Assembly: GCF_900167455.1 (NCBI RefSeq)
Contig: NZ_FUWJ01000002.1
Location: 930,305 to 994,304 of the forward strand
Source of the DNA: Enhydrobacter aerosaccus
Lineage (GTDB): Bacteria > Pseudomonadota > Alphaproteobacteria > Reyranellales > Reyranellaceae
Direction of reading: 5' to 3'
Length of the DNA: 64,000 nt
In this document: positions 34,097 through 43,612 of the stretch, piece after piece
How positions within the stretch are numbered: the stretch's first letter is position 1
Layout of the letters: the number at the start of each line of letters is the position of its first letter
Position numbers and translations under genes: made by a program
Notes under the pieces: generated by a model
Seen by the model: only the letters and a program-made list of their open reading frames with translations
Database searches by the model: none
Told to the model about the DNA's origin: nothing

Positions 34097-35281
34097 ATGT
34101 CACATGCTGCATCTCCTTCTTCTCCGCTCGCCTCGTCTGAAGAGTCCAGCCTTGCCGCACGGATCGATGCCGTCATCGGCGGCGCTCTCGCTGCGCAACG
34201 CATCGTTGGCACCGTGGTCCTTGTCTCCCGAGATGGAGAGACGATCTATCGCCGCGCCGCAGGCTGGGCCGACCGCGAAGCGCATGTGCCGATGCGCGTG
34301 GAAACGTTGTTCCGCCTCGCCTCGATGACGAAGCTGTTCGTCTCCACCGCCACCATGGTCCTTGTCGCCCGCAACCAGCTCGATCTGGAAGACGAGGTCA
34401 GCCGGTGGTTGCCGGACTTCAAGCCACGACTTGCGAATGGCCAACCCGCCACGATCCGCGTGCGCCACCTCCTCACGCATACGGCAGGATTGACCTACAG
34501 TTTCCTGGAACCGGAAGATGGCCCCTATCATCGCGCCGGCGTCTCCGATGGAATGGACCGCGTTCCGCACGGGCTGGAAGAGAATCTGCGGCGCATCGCG
34601 AGCGTGCCACTGCTGTTCGAGCCCGGCACGGCCTGGAACTATTCGCTGGCGACGGATGTGCTGGGCGCAGTCGTCGCCGCGGCATCCGGTCTTTCCTTGC
34701 CGGCCGCTATCGGCACGCTGGTCGCCGAGCCGCTCGGCCTCATCGACTCCGCCTTCCATGTGACGGACCCGGCACGGCTGGCCGCCGCCTATGCCGACGA
34801 TGCCCCGCGTCCTCGTCGCATGGGCGAGCCGGAAACGATCAAATGGCTGGAGGGAATGGCCGCCATCGTGATGGACCCGTCTCGCGCCTTCGATCCCAGC
34901 GCCTTCCCCTCGGGCGGTGCGGGCATGGTGGGGACGGCGGAGGACGTGCTTCGTCTTCTCGAGACGCTGCGCCGCGGTGGCGCGCCGCTGCTCCCAAGCA
35001 CCTTGGTAAGCGAAATGGGCCGCAACCAGATCGGCACTCTGCCGGTGCCGGACTGGCCGGGTTGGGGCTTTGGGCTCGGCTTCTCGGTGCTGACCGATCC
35101 GAGCGTGGCCGGCACGTTGGAAGCACCGGGCACCTGGCGGTGGGGCGGCGCCTATGGCCATTCGTGGTTTGTGGATCCGGTCCGCAAGCTCAGCGTCGTC
35201 GCGCTCACCAACACGGCGCTCGAAGGCATGTCCGGTGGCCGCTTTCCGCAGGATCTCTGCCGTGCCGTCTACAACAATTGA
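34097..35281 (+). CDS. Serine hydrolase of the beta-lactamase/EstB family
   Basis: 394 residues. The catalytic SxxK motif is S76-M-T-K79, and the tyrosine is Y182 in WNYSLATD (YSL in place of the class C YxN). The third motif is GGAYGHSW rather than KTG. This pattern matches class C-like esterases (EstB type) more than beta-lactamases. No signal peptide is evident; the first 15 residues are Ser/Ala rich. It may hydrolyse esters of the compound exported by the MFS protein. It follows the MFS gene by 37 bases. Confidence 0.86.
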   Translation: MSHAASPSSPLASSEESSLAARIDAVIGGALAAQRIVGTVVLVSRDGETIYRRAAGWADREAHVPMRVETLFRLASMTKLFVSTATMVLVARNQLDLEDEVSRWLPDFKPRLANGQPATIRVRHLLTHTAGLTYSFLEPEDGPYHRAGVSDGMDRVPHGLEENLRRIASVPLLFEPGTAWNYSLATDVLGAVVAAASGLSLPAAIGTLVAEPLGLIDSAFHVTDPARLAAAYADDAPRPRRMGEPETIKWLEGMAAIVMDPSRAFDPSAFPSGGAGMVGTAEDVLRLLETLRRGGAPLLPSTLVSEMGRNQIGTLPVPDWPGWGFGLGFSVLTDPSVAGTLEAPGTWRWGGAYGHSWFVDPVRKLSVVALTNTALEGMSGGRFPQDLCRAVYNN

Positions 35282-35415
35282 GAGGCCGGTACCGCTGCAC
35301 GCCGGTCCGCCGCGACCAATGAAGAGCCGTACCATGCCGCCACGCCGTGGCGTTATGGGACGCAGGCGTTGCGCCTGACCGAGACTTGACGGCAAGCTTG
35401 TCGTTGGCAGGAGCG

Positions 35416-35832
35416 ATGAACCAGCGTCTTTCCCTCGTCAGCCTCGTGGTCGCGGACTACGACGAGGCGATCGCCTTCTTTACCGGCGCCCTCGGTTTCG
35501 AGCTCTGCGAGGACACGCCGCTCGGCCGCGGCAAGCGCTGGGTGATCGTGCGGCCGCGCGGTGGTGCCGGCACCGGCCTGCTCCTGGCGCGAGCTGACGG
35601 TCCGGCCCAGGCGGCGCGTGTCGGCGACCAAGCCGGTGGGCGGGTTTTCCTGTTCCTGGAGACGGATGACTTCAACGGCGATCATGCGCGCATGCTGGCC
35701 GCCGGCGTACGGTTCCTCGAGGAGCCTCGCCACGAGGCCTATGGCATTGTCGCGGTGTTCGAGGATCTCTGTGGCAACCGCTGGGACCTGATCCAGCACA
35801 AGCCGACACAGGGCCGCAGAACCAATCCATGA
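35416..35832 (+). CDS. VOC-family (glyoxalase-like) protein
   Basis: 138 residues from the ATG at 35416 with GCAGGAG upstream. Two beta-alpha-beta-beta-beta units are visible, the first starting LSLVSLVVADYDEAIAFFTGALGFEL and the second ending GIVAVFEDLCGNRWDLIQ. The terminal E of VFEDLCGN matches a usual metal ligand. The reaction is unknown. The 134-base gap before it shows nothing beyond the ribosome-binding site. Confidence 0.88.
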   Translation: MNQRLSLVSLVVADYDEAIAFFTGALGFELCEDTPLGRGKRWVIVRPRGGAGTGLLLARADGPAQAARVGDQAGGRVFLFLETDDFNGDHARMLAAGVRFLEEPRHEAYGIVAVFEDLCGNRWDLIQHKPTQGRRTNP

Positions 35833-35888
35833 CGGGCAAGCCGCGTCAGGAGGCCATTTGCTCAGCCAAGATATGCTCTGGTGGAGAG

Positions 35889-35965
35889 TGGCGCGCCCGA
35901 AGAGATTCGAACTCCTAACCTTCTGATCCGTAGTCAGATGCTCTATCCAGTTGAGCTACGGGCGC
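35889..35965 (-). tRNA. tRNA-Arg (anticodon ACG)
   Basis: A 77-base gene read on the minus strand. The 7-bp acceptor GCGCCCG pairs with CGGGCGC, followed by discriminator G and an encoded CCA. The D arm is AGCTCAACTGGATAGAGC. The anticodon stem TCTGA/TCAGA carries loop CTACGGA with ACG. The T arm contains GTTCGAATC. All arms fold, so it looks functional and decodes CGU/CGC/CGA after A-to-I editing. Confidence 0.97.
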
Positions 35966-36216
35966 AGCGGGCCTCTCTGTAATGAAGTTGGTCCGGCGTT
36001 GCAAGCCGCGCGGGCGGTCCGGGCCAAACTGCCGCCAGAATGCCGCGATCGCGCCCCGCCTGGCGGGCTCCGGATCGCGCAACCCCTTGGCAGGACAGTG
36101 TTTTGGGGTTAACGGCTGAGCGATCCCACCCGGCCTGCGGCAATCCTGATCTGCGCCGCCTCAGGAGCCGTTCGCCCGGCAAAGCCCCCCTCTCCTCCCC
36201 GAGTTGTCATTCCGCC

Positions 36217-37089
36217 ATGTCTCGCGTCTCCCCCAGGGTCCTGGGACTGCTGGCCACCCTCACGCTGATCTGGGGCACCAACTGGCCCCTGTTCCGCATC
36301 GCCCTGGATGAACTGCCGGTGCTGACCTTCCGCAGCGTCGTGCTGGTGACGGGGCTGGTCGTCCTCTACGCGGTGATCCGCCTGCGCGGGGAATCGCTGG
36401 CGGTGCCGCCGGGCCGATGGCTGCCGCTCACCGTGGCCTCGGCGACCAACATCGCCATCTGGAACATCGCCACCTCGCTAGCCGTGCTCTATGTACCGTC
36501 CGGCCATGCTTCGGTGCTGGCCTACACCATGCCGCTGTGGGTGGCGCTGATCGGTTTCGTCGTGTTCGGCCAGTCACTGACCGGGCGCCTGCTGCTGGCG
36601 CTGCTGATCGGGGCGGGCGCGGTCGTGGCGCTGATGGCCCCCAACTTCGTGAGCTACGCCAACGCGCCCTGGGGCCTGTTCTGGGGATTGCTGGCTGGCT
36701 TGAGCTGGGCAATCGGCACCTACGTCGTCAAGCGCACGGCCTGGCCCGGCATGGGCCTGTCGCTCACCTTCTGGCAGGTGGTCATCGCCCTGCCGCCGAT
36801 CGCGCTCGGCGCACTGGTGATCGATGGCCTGCCCCAGCACTGGCCCTCGACGACGGTGATCGTCACCACGCTCTATATCGGCGCCATTCCGATGGCGATC
36901 GGAACGGCCACGTGGTTCGCGCTGGTGAAGCTGTTGCCGGCGCAAGTCGCCGCGCTCTCCTCGATCACCATCCCGATCGTCGCTGTCGTGAGCGGTATCT
37001 TCCTGCTGCACGAACCTTTGTCGCCGCTGCAGGCCATTGCCATCGCCTCGACCGTAATCTCGCTTTGGCTGGCGCTGGTGCCGCGCTGA
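36217..37089 (+). CDS. EamA/DMT family exporter
   Basis: 290 residues with about ten helices in two EamA repeats: the first opens LGLLATLTLIWGTNWPLFR, the second GLFWGLLAGLSWAIGTYVVKR. The substrate is unknown. The ATG at 36217 begins right at helix 1; in-frame sequence upstream is GC-rich non-coding and was excluded. The 251 bases between the tRNA and this start show no gene or clear regulatory element. SorA follows 48 bases later on the same strand. Confidence 0.9.
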   Translation: MSRVSPRVLGLLATLTLIWGTNWPLFRIALDELPVLTFRSVVLVTGLVVLYAVIRLRGESLAVPPGRWLPLTVASATNIAIWNIATSLAVLYVPSGHASVLAYTMPLWVALIGFVVFGQSLTGRLLLALLIGAGAVVALMAPNFVSYANAPWGLFWGLLAGLSWAIGTYVVKRTAWPGMGLSLTFWQVVIALPPIALGALVIDGLPQHWPSTTVIVTTLYIGAIPMAIGTATWFALVKLLPAQVAALSSITIPIVAVVSGIFLLHEPLSPLQAIAIASTVISLWLALVPR

Positions 37090-37137
37090 AGCGTTGGATA
37101 GGATCGGAATAACGATCACCGGGAGGAAGAAGAAGAC

Positions 37138-38343
37138 ATGATCAGCAGACGGACCCTGATCCGGAGCTCGGGCGCGCTGGCGGCCAGCCTTGGTCCTCTC
37201 GGTGCAGCTCCCCTCAGCGCCTGGGCCGATACCGTGACCTTGCCGTTCGGCAACGGTGAAAGGCCGATGGTCAAGTATCCGCAGAAGCGACTGATGATCG
37301 GCCAGACCAGCCGGCCGCCGCAACTCGAGACGCCGTTCTCCGTCTTCAACGAAGGGGCGATCACGCCGAACGACGCCTTCTTCGTACGCTATCACCTGGC
37401 CAACATCCCGCTCGAGATCGATCCCGATACCTTCACCCTCGAGGTGAAGGGCAAGGTCGACAAGCCGCTGCAGCTCAAGCTGGCGGACCTGAAGGCCATG
37501 CCGGCGATCGAGGTCGTGGCCGTCAACCAGTGTTCGGGCAACAGCCGCGGCTTCTTCGAGCCGCGAGTCGCCGGCGGCCAGCTGGGCAATGGAGCCATGG
37601 GCAATGCACGCTGGCGCGGTGTGCCGCTCAAGGCGGTGCTCGACCGCGCCGGCGTCCAGGCTGGCGCCAAGCAGGTGACGTTCAACGGGCTCGATGGACC
37701 GGTGTTCGACAAGACGCCCGACTTCGTTAAGGCGCTCGACATCGACCATGCGCGCGACGGCGAGGTGATGCTGGCCTATCAGATGAACGGCGCCGACCTG
37801 CCGTTCCTCAACGGCTTCCCCCTGCGGCTGGTGGTGCCCGGATATTACGGCACCTACTGGGTGAAGCATCTGAACGAGATCACCGTCATCGACACGGTGT
37901 TCGACGGCTTCTGGATGAAGACCGCCTACCGCATTCCCGACAACGACTGCGCCTGTGTCGAGCCGGGCACCGCGCCCAAGGCGACGATCCCGATCAATCG
38001 CTTCAACGTGCGCTCCTTCATCACCAGCGTCGCCGACGGCGACAAGGTCAAGGCGGGCGAGCTGCTGCTGAAGGGCATCGCCTTCGATGGCGGCACCGGC
38101 ATCAAGCAAGTGGATGTCTCCATCGACGACGGCAAGAGTTGGATGCCGGCCAAGCTCGGCCAGGATCTCGGCAAGTACTCGTTCCGCGAATGGCAGTTGC
38201 CGGTGACCCTGGCCGCCGGCGGCCATGTGCTCAAGGTGCGGGCGACCAGCAACGGCGGCAAGGTGCAGCCCGACAAGCCGCTGTGGAATCCGGCCGGCTA
38301 TATGCGCAATGTCATCGAGACCACGCACGTGACGGCAGGCTGA
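37138..38343 (+). CDS. sorA: Sulfite:cytochrome c oxidoreductase, molybdenum subunit (SorA-like)
   Basis: 401 residues. A twin-arginine signal (ISRRTLIRS, R4-R5) is cleaved after SAWA near residue 30. The molybdopterin domain has the Mo-ligand C132 in VNQCSGNSRGFF and typical blocks RGVPLKAVLDRAG and FPLRLVVPGYYGTYWVKHL. The C-terminal dimerisation domain starts near 280. It oxidises sulfite to sulfate in the periplasm and passes electrons to the cytochrome encoded 11 bases downstream. GGGAGGAAGAAG precedes the ATG. Confidence 0.92.
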   Translation: MISRRTLIRSSGALAASLGPLGAAPLSAWADTVTLPFGNGERPMVKYPQKRLMIGQTSRPPQLETPFSVFNEGAITPNDAFFVRYHLANIPLEIDPDTFTLEVKGKVDKPLQLKLADLKAMPAIEVVAVNQCSGNSRGFFEPRVAGGQLGNGAMGNARWRGVPLKAVLDRAGVQAGAKQVTFNGLDGPVFDKTPDFVKALDIDHARDGEVMLAYQMNGADLPFLNGFPLRLVVPGYYGTYWVKHLNEITVIDTVFDGFWMKTAYRIPDNDCACVEPGTAPKATIPINRFNVRSFITSVADGDKVKAGELLLKGIAFDGGTGIKQVDVSIDDGKSWMPAKLGQDLGKYSFREWQLPVTLAAGGHVLKVRATSNGGKVQPDKPLWNPAGYMRNVIETTHVTAG

Positions 38344-38354
38344 GGAGACGGACA

Positions 38355-38669
38355 ATGATGCGCATCGCCCTCCCTTCTCTCGTTGCCGCCGGCGCGCTCG
38401 CCCTGGCTCTTTCGGTCAGCGCCAAGCCGCTCACCTATACGCTTCCCGACGAGACGGCGGCGTTCAAGCCAGGCCCCAATCTCGACGTCGTGCAGGGCAA
38501 TTGCGCCGCCTGCCATTCCGCCGACTACATCCTGACCCAGCCGCGCGGCCTGCCCAACAAGAAGGATTTCTGGCAGGCCGAGGTCACCAAGATGATCAAG
38601 GTCTATGGTGCGCCGATCGAGGAGAAGGACGTGCCCAAGATCGTCGACTACCTGAGCGCCACCTACTGA
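38355..38669 (+). CDS. sorB: Sulfite dehydrogenase cytochrome c subunit (SorB-like)
   Basis: 104 residues: signal peptide to about 23, then one heme motif C50-A-A-C53-H54. A tail follows of DFWQAEVTKMIKVYGAPI type that supplies the usual Met ligand and SorA contact. It begins 11 bases after sorA and overlaps nothing. With sorA it forms a two-gene periplasmic sulfite-oxidising unit that detoxifies or respires sulfite. The gene ends three bases from the convergent GNAT gene. Confidence 0.9.
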   Translation: MMRIALPSLVAAGALALALSVSAKPLTYTLPDETAAFKPGPNLDVVQGNCAACHSADYILTQPRGLPNKKDFWQAEVTKMIKVYGAPIEEKDVPKIVDYLSATY

Positions 38670-38672
38670 CCG

Positions 38673-39515
38673 TCATCCCAGTTCGAGACTGGTCACGGCG
38701 AACAGGCCCGCCTGATCGATGGCGGGATCGGCCGCGGTATACATGCGCGCGGTCTCGAAGGAAGGCTTGAGGCCAAGCTGTTCCGCCATCGCTGTTGCCG
38801 GCTTGTTGATGTCCGGCACGTCGAGCGCGACCTGCGCCGTGCCCAGATGGCGCGCGAGCGCACTGACCAGCGCTGCCGCGACCGCCGGCGATGCGGCATA
38901 GAGCGGTCCGATCCGTGATGCCGCCCGACAGGCCCGGATGACGCCAAAGCCCTGCGGCTCGCCGTCCTTCATCGCCACCAGCGCCACGCGCTCCGGCAGG
39001 GAGATCCAGGAGGCGAGGAAGCTGTCGCGGGCCTCGGGAAAGAACCGCCGGTCGTAGGCCGCCAGCATGTCGAACGGCACGTCGCGGGCATCGACAAGCG
39101 TCACGCCCGCCGGCACCGGGGCGTCAGCCGGCGCCCCTTCATGCCGGACGTTGTTCCAGGCCGACCGGAAACCCGATTTGCGATAGTTGTGCTGCTGCGC
39201 CACCACGCCGTCGAGGCCGACATTGCGTCCGGCCAGCCGCTCCATGCCGGCGCGCCAGACCTGGATGCCATAACCTTTGCCGCGCACCGGCGGGCGGGCG
39301 ATGTAGAAGCCGAGAAAGCCGAAGCTCGTTCCGTACTTCACGACCGAGATGCAGACCAGGGGCTCGCCGCCGAGCCGCCCGATCAGGAAGGCGCCAGGGT
39401 CGGCGGCGAAGAATGCGCCGACGTCTGTATTGCCCGGGTTCCAGCCTTCGTCGGCCGCCCAGTCCGCCATGCGCAGCACGTCCCGGGCGCTGCCGACCCT
39501 GATCTCGAAGCTCAT
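38673..39515 (-). CDS. GNAT family N-acetyltransferase
   Basis: 280 residues, long for a GNAT. The N-terminal half (about 1-140) has ADEGWNPGNTDVGAFFAADP, IARPPVRGKGYGIQVW as acetyl-CoA loop, and GLDGVVAQQHNYRKSGF. The C-terminal half (about 145-280) is a second GNAT-like region similar to YitH/HolE-type acetyltransferases. The substrate is unknown. The LLM monooxygenase gene is 49 bases upstream on the same strand. Confidence 0.88.
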   Translation of the reverse strand: MSFEIRVGSARDVLRMADWAADEGWNPGNTDVGAFFAADPGAFLIGRLGGEPLVCISVVKYGTSFGFLGFYIARPPVRGKGYGIQVWRAGMERLAGRNVGLDGVVAQQHNYRKSGFRSAWNNVRHEGAPADAPVPAGVTLVDARDVPFDMLAAYDRRFFPEARDSFLASWISLPERVALVAMKDGEPQGFGVIRACRAASRIGPLYAASPAVAAALVSALARHLGTAQVALDVPDINKPATAMAEQLGLKPSFETARMYTAADPAIDQAGLFAVTSLELG

Positions 39516-39564
39516 GCCTCAGGTTAGACCGGCATCGGCCGCCAGTGCAAAAGCCACCAGAGTC

Positions 39565-40911
39565 CTATTCCGCAGCTTTGGCCGTGGCGCTGAAGAAGCG
39601 GTTCTCCGGTCGCGGCAGGCCGAGATTCTCGCGCAGCGTCTTGCCTTCATACTCGGTGCGGAAGATCCCACGCCGCTGCAGCTCGGGCACGACCTTGTTC
39701 ACGAAGTCGTCCAGCCCGCCGGGCAGATAGGGGAACATGACGTTGAAGCCGTCGCTGGCGTTGGTCACCAGCCATTCTTCCATCTGGTCGGCAATCATCT
39801 TCGGTGTGCCCATCACCGCCAGGCCGCCATAGCCCCCGAGCCGACCGGCAAGCTGACGCACCGTCAGCCCTTCGCGCCGGGCCAGGGCCAGGACGCGCTC
39901 CTGGCCACTCTTGCTCTGGTTGGTCTCGGGAATCTCCGGCAGCGGTCCATCAGGATCGAACGTGCGAGCATCGATGCCCAGCGCGATCGACAGGGCGGCG
40001 ATGCCGCTGTCGTAGTTCACCAGGCTGTCGAGCCTGGCGCGCTTCTCCTTCGCCTCGTCGAGCGAGTCGCCGACGATCGTGAAGGCGCCGGGCAGGATCT
40101 TGATGTGGTCGGGATTGCGACCCGCCTTTTCCGCGCGGCCCTTCACGTCGGCATAGAAGGCGCGACCCACCTCGATCGGACCGCCGGCGGCGAACACGAC
40201 TTCCGCCGTCTCCGCCGCCAGCTGACGGCCGGCGTCCGAGGCTCCAGCCTGAACGATCACCGGCCAGCCCTGGACGGGGCGGGCGATATTGAGGGGACCG
40301 CGCACCTTGAGGTACTTGCCCTTGTGATCGAGCACATGGAGCTTCGCAGGGTCGAAGTAGATGCCGCTCTTGACGTCGCGGATGAAGGCATCGTCTGCCC
40401 AGCTGTCCCACAGGCCCGTCACGACATCGAAGAACTCGCGCGCCCGGGCATAGCGCTCGTCATGCGCCATCTGCTCGTCCAGACCGAAGTTCAGCGCCGC
40501 ATCCGGATTGGAGGTCGTGACGATGTTCCATCCGGCGCGGCCGCCGGAGATGTGATCGAGCGAGGCAAAGCGGCGGGCGATCGTATAGGCAGGCTCGAAC
40601 GTGGTTGAGGCCGTGGCGATCAGGCCGAGATGCTTCGTCACCATCGACAGTGCCGGCAGCAGCGTCAGGGGATCGAAGGAGGTGACGGTGGCGCTCCTCT
40701 TCAGAGCATCCATCGGCATGTTCAGCACGGCCAGATGGTCGGCCATGAAGAAGGCATCGAACTTCCCCCGCTCCAGCGTCTGGGCGTACTGCACCAGCGC
40801 CTGGAGGTTGAAGTTGGCGTCCGGCGTGCCACCGGGATAGCGCCAGGCTGCGGTGTGGATGCTCACCGGCCGCATGAACGCGCCGAGGCGGAGTTGGCGT
40901 TTCTGGGTCAT
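39565..40911 (-). CDS. LLM-class FMN-dependent monooxygenase (NtaA/DszA-type)
   Basis: 448 residues, the normal length for NtaA/SnaA/DszA-type monooxygenases. Signature segments are TAAWRYPGGTPDANFN, FDAFFMADHLAVLNMP, DHISGGRAGWNIVTTSNPDAALNFG and a PVIVQAGASDAGRQLAAE block. It oxidises aminopolycarboxylates, sulfonates or organosulfur compounds using FMNH2 supplied by a reductase; no reductase gene is adjacent. The sulfite dehydrogenase nearby would fit a sulfonate/organosulfur substrate, but this is inference. Confidence 0.9.
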   Translation of the reverse strand: MTQKRQLRLGAFMRPVSIHTAAWRYPGGTPDANFNLQALVQYAQTLERGKFDAFFMADHLAVLNMPMDALKRSATVTSFDPLTLLPALSMVTKHLGLIATASTTFEPAYTIARRFASLDHISGGRAGWNIVTTSNPDAALNFGLDEQMAHDERYARAREFFDVVTGLWDSWADDAFIRDVKSGIYFDPAKLHVLDHKGKYLKVRGPLNIARPVQGWPVIVQAGASDAGRQLAAETAEVVFAAGGPIEVGRAFYADVKGRAEKAGRNPDHIKILPGAFTIVGDSLDEAKEKRARLDSLVNYDSGIAALSIALGIDARTFDPDGPLPEIPETNQSKSGQERVLALARREGLTVRQLAGRLGGYGGLAVMGTPKMIADQMEEWLVTNASDGFNVMFPYLPGGLDDFVNKVVPELQRRGIFRTEYEGKTLRENLGLPRPENRFFSATAKAAE

Positions 40912-41002
40912 GGCTGGAATTTCGCGATACGCCTACGGCCGCGCAAGATGGGCCGAACGATAAGAACTTGGGATGGCATGAGCTTGTCCTTCGCAGCTGC
41001 TG

Positions 41003-41031
41003 AATATTGAGGCAGGTCAAATCCAATATTG
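41003..41031. promoter_or_regulatory. Twin AATATTG repeats upstream of the hybrid kinase
   Basis: AATATTG occurs at 41003-41009 and 41025-41031, 22 bp apart, about two helical turns. Each contains the palindrome AATATT, and the second is CAATATTG. They lie 44-72 bases before the kinase start in an AT-rich part of the 163-base gap 40912-41074. A regulator site is possible; nothing else is visible in this gap. Confidence 0.3.
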
Positions 41032-41074
41032 CAGTCAGGCGTAAAAGAATTTGTGATTGTTTATTTCGACCGCG

Positions 41075-43612
41075 ATGAAAACCTTTTCTTTCCTCAGGGC
41101 AATACGTTTCGGCCGGCGCGGCAAGGCAGTGATCGTCATCGGCCTGCTGATGACGGCATTCGTCGTGGCGGGCTCGATCCTCATGCTCTGGCGCACCCGG
41201 GCGACGGAGATCGCCGAGTGGAAGGCCAATCTCGAGCACAGCTCGATCATGATCGCCGAACACACGCGCCAGAGCATGAAGGCGGCCGATCTCGTCCTGA
41301 AGAGCATCATCGAAGATGTGCAGGAGGCCGGCATCGAGGACGAGGCCGATCTGCGACGGGTCCTCGGCACCCAGGACGTCTTCGACATGATGCGCAACAA
41401 GGCCAGCAGCCTGCCTCAGATCGACGTCGCGACCATCGTCGATATCGACGGCCGGGTGATCAACTTCACGCGCAGCTTTCCACCACCGCCCATCAATCTC
41501 GCCGACCGCGACTACTTCAAGGCCCACATGGCCGATCCCAAGCTGGATCTGTTCCTGAGCGTGCCGGTCCGCAATCGCGGCACCGGCACCTGGACCTTCT
41601 ACCTTGCCCGCAAGATCAAGAGTCGCACAGGCGCCACCCTCGGCCTTGTGCTGACCGGCCTGGAGGTCAACTTCTTCGAGAGTTTCTTCAAGGCTGTGAA
41701 CATCAGCTCCGCCAGCGCCATCTCCCTGTTTCGCTCCGACGGCATCCTGCTTGCGCGCTATCCCTTGAATCCGGAACTTCTCGGCAAGTCGTTCGCCGAG
41801 CAGGCCGTGTTCCGCGATGTCATCGGACGCGGCAACAGCTCGGGCGCTGTCGTCACGACCAGCCCCCGACTCGCCGACGGCAAGTCGGAAATGCGCATCG
41901 TGGCGCCGCGCACCATCCCCGACTATCCGATGGTCATCAACATCACAGCGACGGATGCCCTGATCCTGGCACTGTGGCGATCGACGGCACTGTTCGTGGG
42001 CGTTGGCGCGACCATCGTCACCCTTCTTCTGCTCGGCCTCACTGCCTGGATCGCGATCCTGCTGACCCGGCAGGAGATGACGTTGCGCGAACTGCGCCGG
42101 GCCCGCCGCGACGCCGAGCAGGCTGCGGATGCCAAAGCCGAATTCCTCGCCATGATGAGCCATGAGATTCGCACGCCAATGAATTCCGTGATCGGCCTGA
42201 CGAGCCTGCTGGCCGATTCGGACATGGATCCGGCCCAGAAGCGGTCGATCCGCGTGATCGAGAAATCGGCCAATCACCTCCTGACCATCATCAACGACAT
42301 CCTCGATTTCTCGCGGCTCGAGGCGGGCCGGCTCGACCTCGAGAAGAGCGCTTTCGATCTGCGCGAACTCTGCGACAGCGCGATCATGATCACGCGAAGC
42401 CTGCCCGGAGCACGAGCCCTGGACATCGCCGCCGACATTTCGCCGGTCTTGCCGGCATTCCTGACTGGCGATGCCGGCCACATCAACCAGATCCTGCTCA
42501 ACCTTCTGAGCAATGCGGTGAAATACACCGAGCACGGCTCGGTCCGCCTGCGGGTCTCGCAGCTCGGACGGCTCGACCCGGTGTGCCGCTTGCGCTTCGA
42601 GGTCATCGATACCGGCACCGGCATCGCGCCCGAGATCTGCGCGCGGCTGTTTCAGCCGTTCGAGCAAGGCGACCCCCGGCTGGCCCGTCGCAAGGGCGGG
42701 ACCGGCCTGGGACTGGCGATCTGCAGGCGCATCGTCGAGCTCATGGGCGGTCGGATCGGCGTCGACTCCAGACCGGGACATGGGTCGACGTTCTGGTTCG
42801 AGCTCGCTCTCGAACAAGCCCCGGCCGAACAGCTTCAACCGCAAGCGGAGGACGCGGCAAGACCGATGCAGCGGCCGCTGCGCATCCTGGTGGCCGAGGA
42901 CACACCGGCGAACCAGGTCGTGGTGCGCGCCATGCTGGAGCAGCTTGGTCACCGCGTCCAGGTCGTGAGCGACGGCGACGAGGCAGTGACAGCAGCCGCG
43001 GCTCGCGCCTTCGATCTCATCTTGATGGATGTGCAGATGCCCCTCGTGGACGGGTACGAGGCCGCACGCCGTATCCGGGCCCTGCCTGGCCAATCGGCGC
43101 AAGCGCCGATCGTTGCCCTGACCGCCTTCGCCCAGCCAACCGACCGCGAACGGGCGCTGGCAGCCGGTATGACGGAATACCTGCGCAAGCCCATCCGCAT
43201 GCGCGAGCTGGCGACGATGATCGAGAGGCTGGTCCCGGCGGCGGTGGATGAAGGCGAGAGGGCCCCGGCGCTCGATGCCGCCGCTCTTGCCGATCTGCGC
43301 GCGGCCGTGGGCGTGGACACCTTTCATCGGCTGGTCGGCCATTGCCTGCACGATGGTGCGGCACTGGTGGCCGAGATCGAGGCGGCGCAGGCTACCGGCG
43401 ACCAGCGCCGTCTGCGCAGTGCCGCCCACCGCCTCAGTGGATTGTTCCCGCAGTTCGGCGCCGAACGCGCGGGTGCCGCAGCGCTGGCACTCGAGATCGA
43501 GGCCGGCGGAGCGGTCGCGGAGCGGACGGCTACACTCCTGGCCGAGGCACGCGCCGCTCTCGCGGCCCTCGCCGCGCTGGCCGAGACACATGCACAGGAG
43601 GTCGCGCCATGA
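41075..43612 (+). CDS. Hybrid histidine kinase with dCache sensor, REC and Hpt
   Basis: 845 residues. TM1 (about 17-38) is followed by a periplasmic dCache-like sensor (about 45-300, with [10 protein letters not shown] and [10 protein letters not shown]) and TM2 (about 303-327). The HisKA phospho-His is H363 in MMSHEIRTP, and the ATPase domain has [17 protein letters not shown] and [10 protein letters not shown]. The receiver Asp is D652 in [15 protein letters not shown]-terminal Hpt domain has H785 in SAAHRLSG. The full His-Asp-His relay is therefore present in one chain. The start is the ATG at 41075. The response regulator gene overlaps its stop by four bases, so the relay ends there. The ligand is unknown. 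Confidence 0.93.
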   Translation: MKTFSFLRAIRFGRRGKAVIVIGLLMTAFVVAGSILMLWRTRATEIAEWKANLEHSSIMIAEHTRQSMKAADLVLKSIIEDVQEAGIEDEADLRRVLGTQDVFDMMRNKASSLPQIDVATIVDIDGRVINFTRSFPPPPINLADRDYFKAHMADPKLDLFLSVPVRNRGTGTWTFYLARKIKSRTGATLGLVLTGLEVNFFESFFKAVNISSASAISLFRSDGILLARYPLNPELLGKSFAEQAVFRDVIGRGNSSGAVVTTSPRLADGKSEMRIVAPRTIPDYPMVINITATDALILALWRSTALFVGVGATIVTLLLLGLTAWIAILLTRQEMTLRELRRARRDAEQAADAKAEFLAMMSHEIRTPMNSVIGLTSLLADSDMDPAQKRSIRVIEKSANHLLTIINDILDFSRLEAGRLDLEKSAFDLRELCDSAIMITRSLPGARALDIAADISPVLPAFLTGDAGHINQILLNLLSNAVKYTEHGSVRLRVSQLGRLDPVCRLRFEVIDTGTGIAPEICARLFQPFEQGDPRLARRKGGTGLGLAICRRIVELMGGRIGVDSRPGHGSTFWFELALEQAPAEQLQPQAEDAARPMQRPLRILVAEDTPANQVVVRAMLEQLGHRVQVVSDGDEAVTAAAARAFDLILMDVQMPLVDGYEAARRIRALPGQSAQAPIVALTAFAQPTDRERALAAGMTEYLRKPIRMRELATMIERLVPAAVDEGERAPALDAAALADLRAAVGVDTFHRLVGHCLHDGAALVAEIEAAQATGDQRRLRSAAHRLSGLFPQFGAERAGAAALALEIEAGGAVAERTATLLAEARAALAALAALAETHAQEVAP

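Noticed and set aside
35889..35965. tRNA-Arg as an integration attachment site
   Set aside because: No second copy of the tRNA 3' end, no integrase and no island-like composition are seen nearby.
40460..43591. Frame of over 1000 codons antisense to the hybrid kinase and the LLM gene
   Set aside because: It crosses two real genes, has no recognisable domain, and its length is explained by GC-rich third positions.
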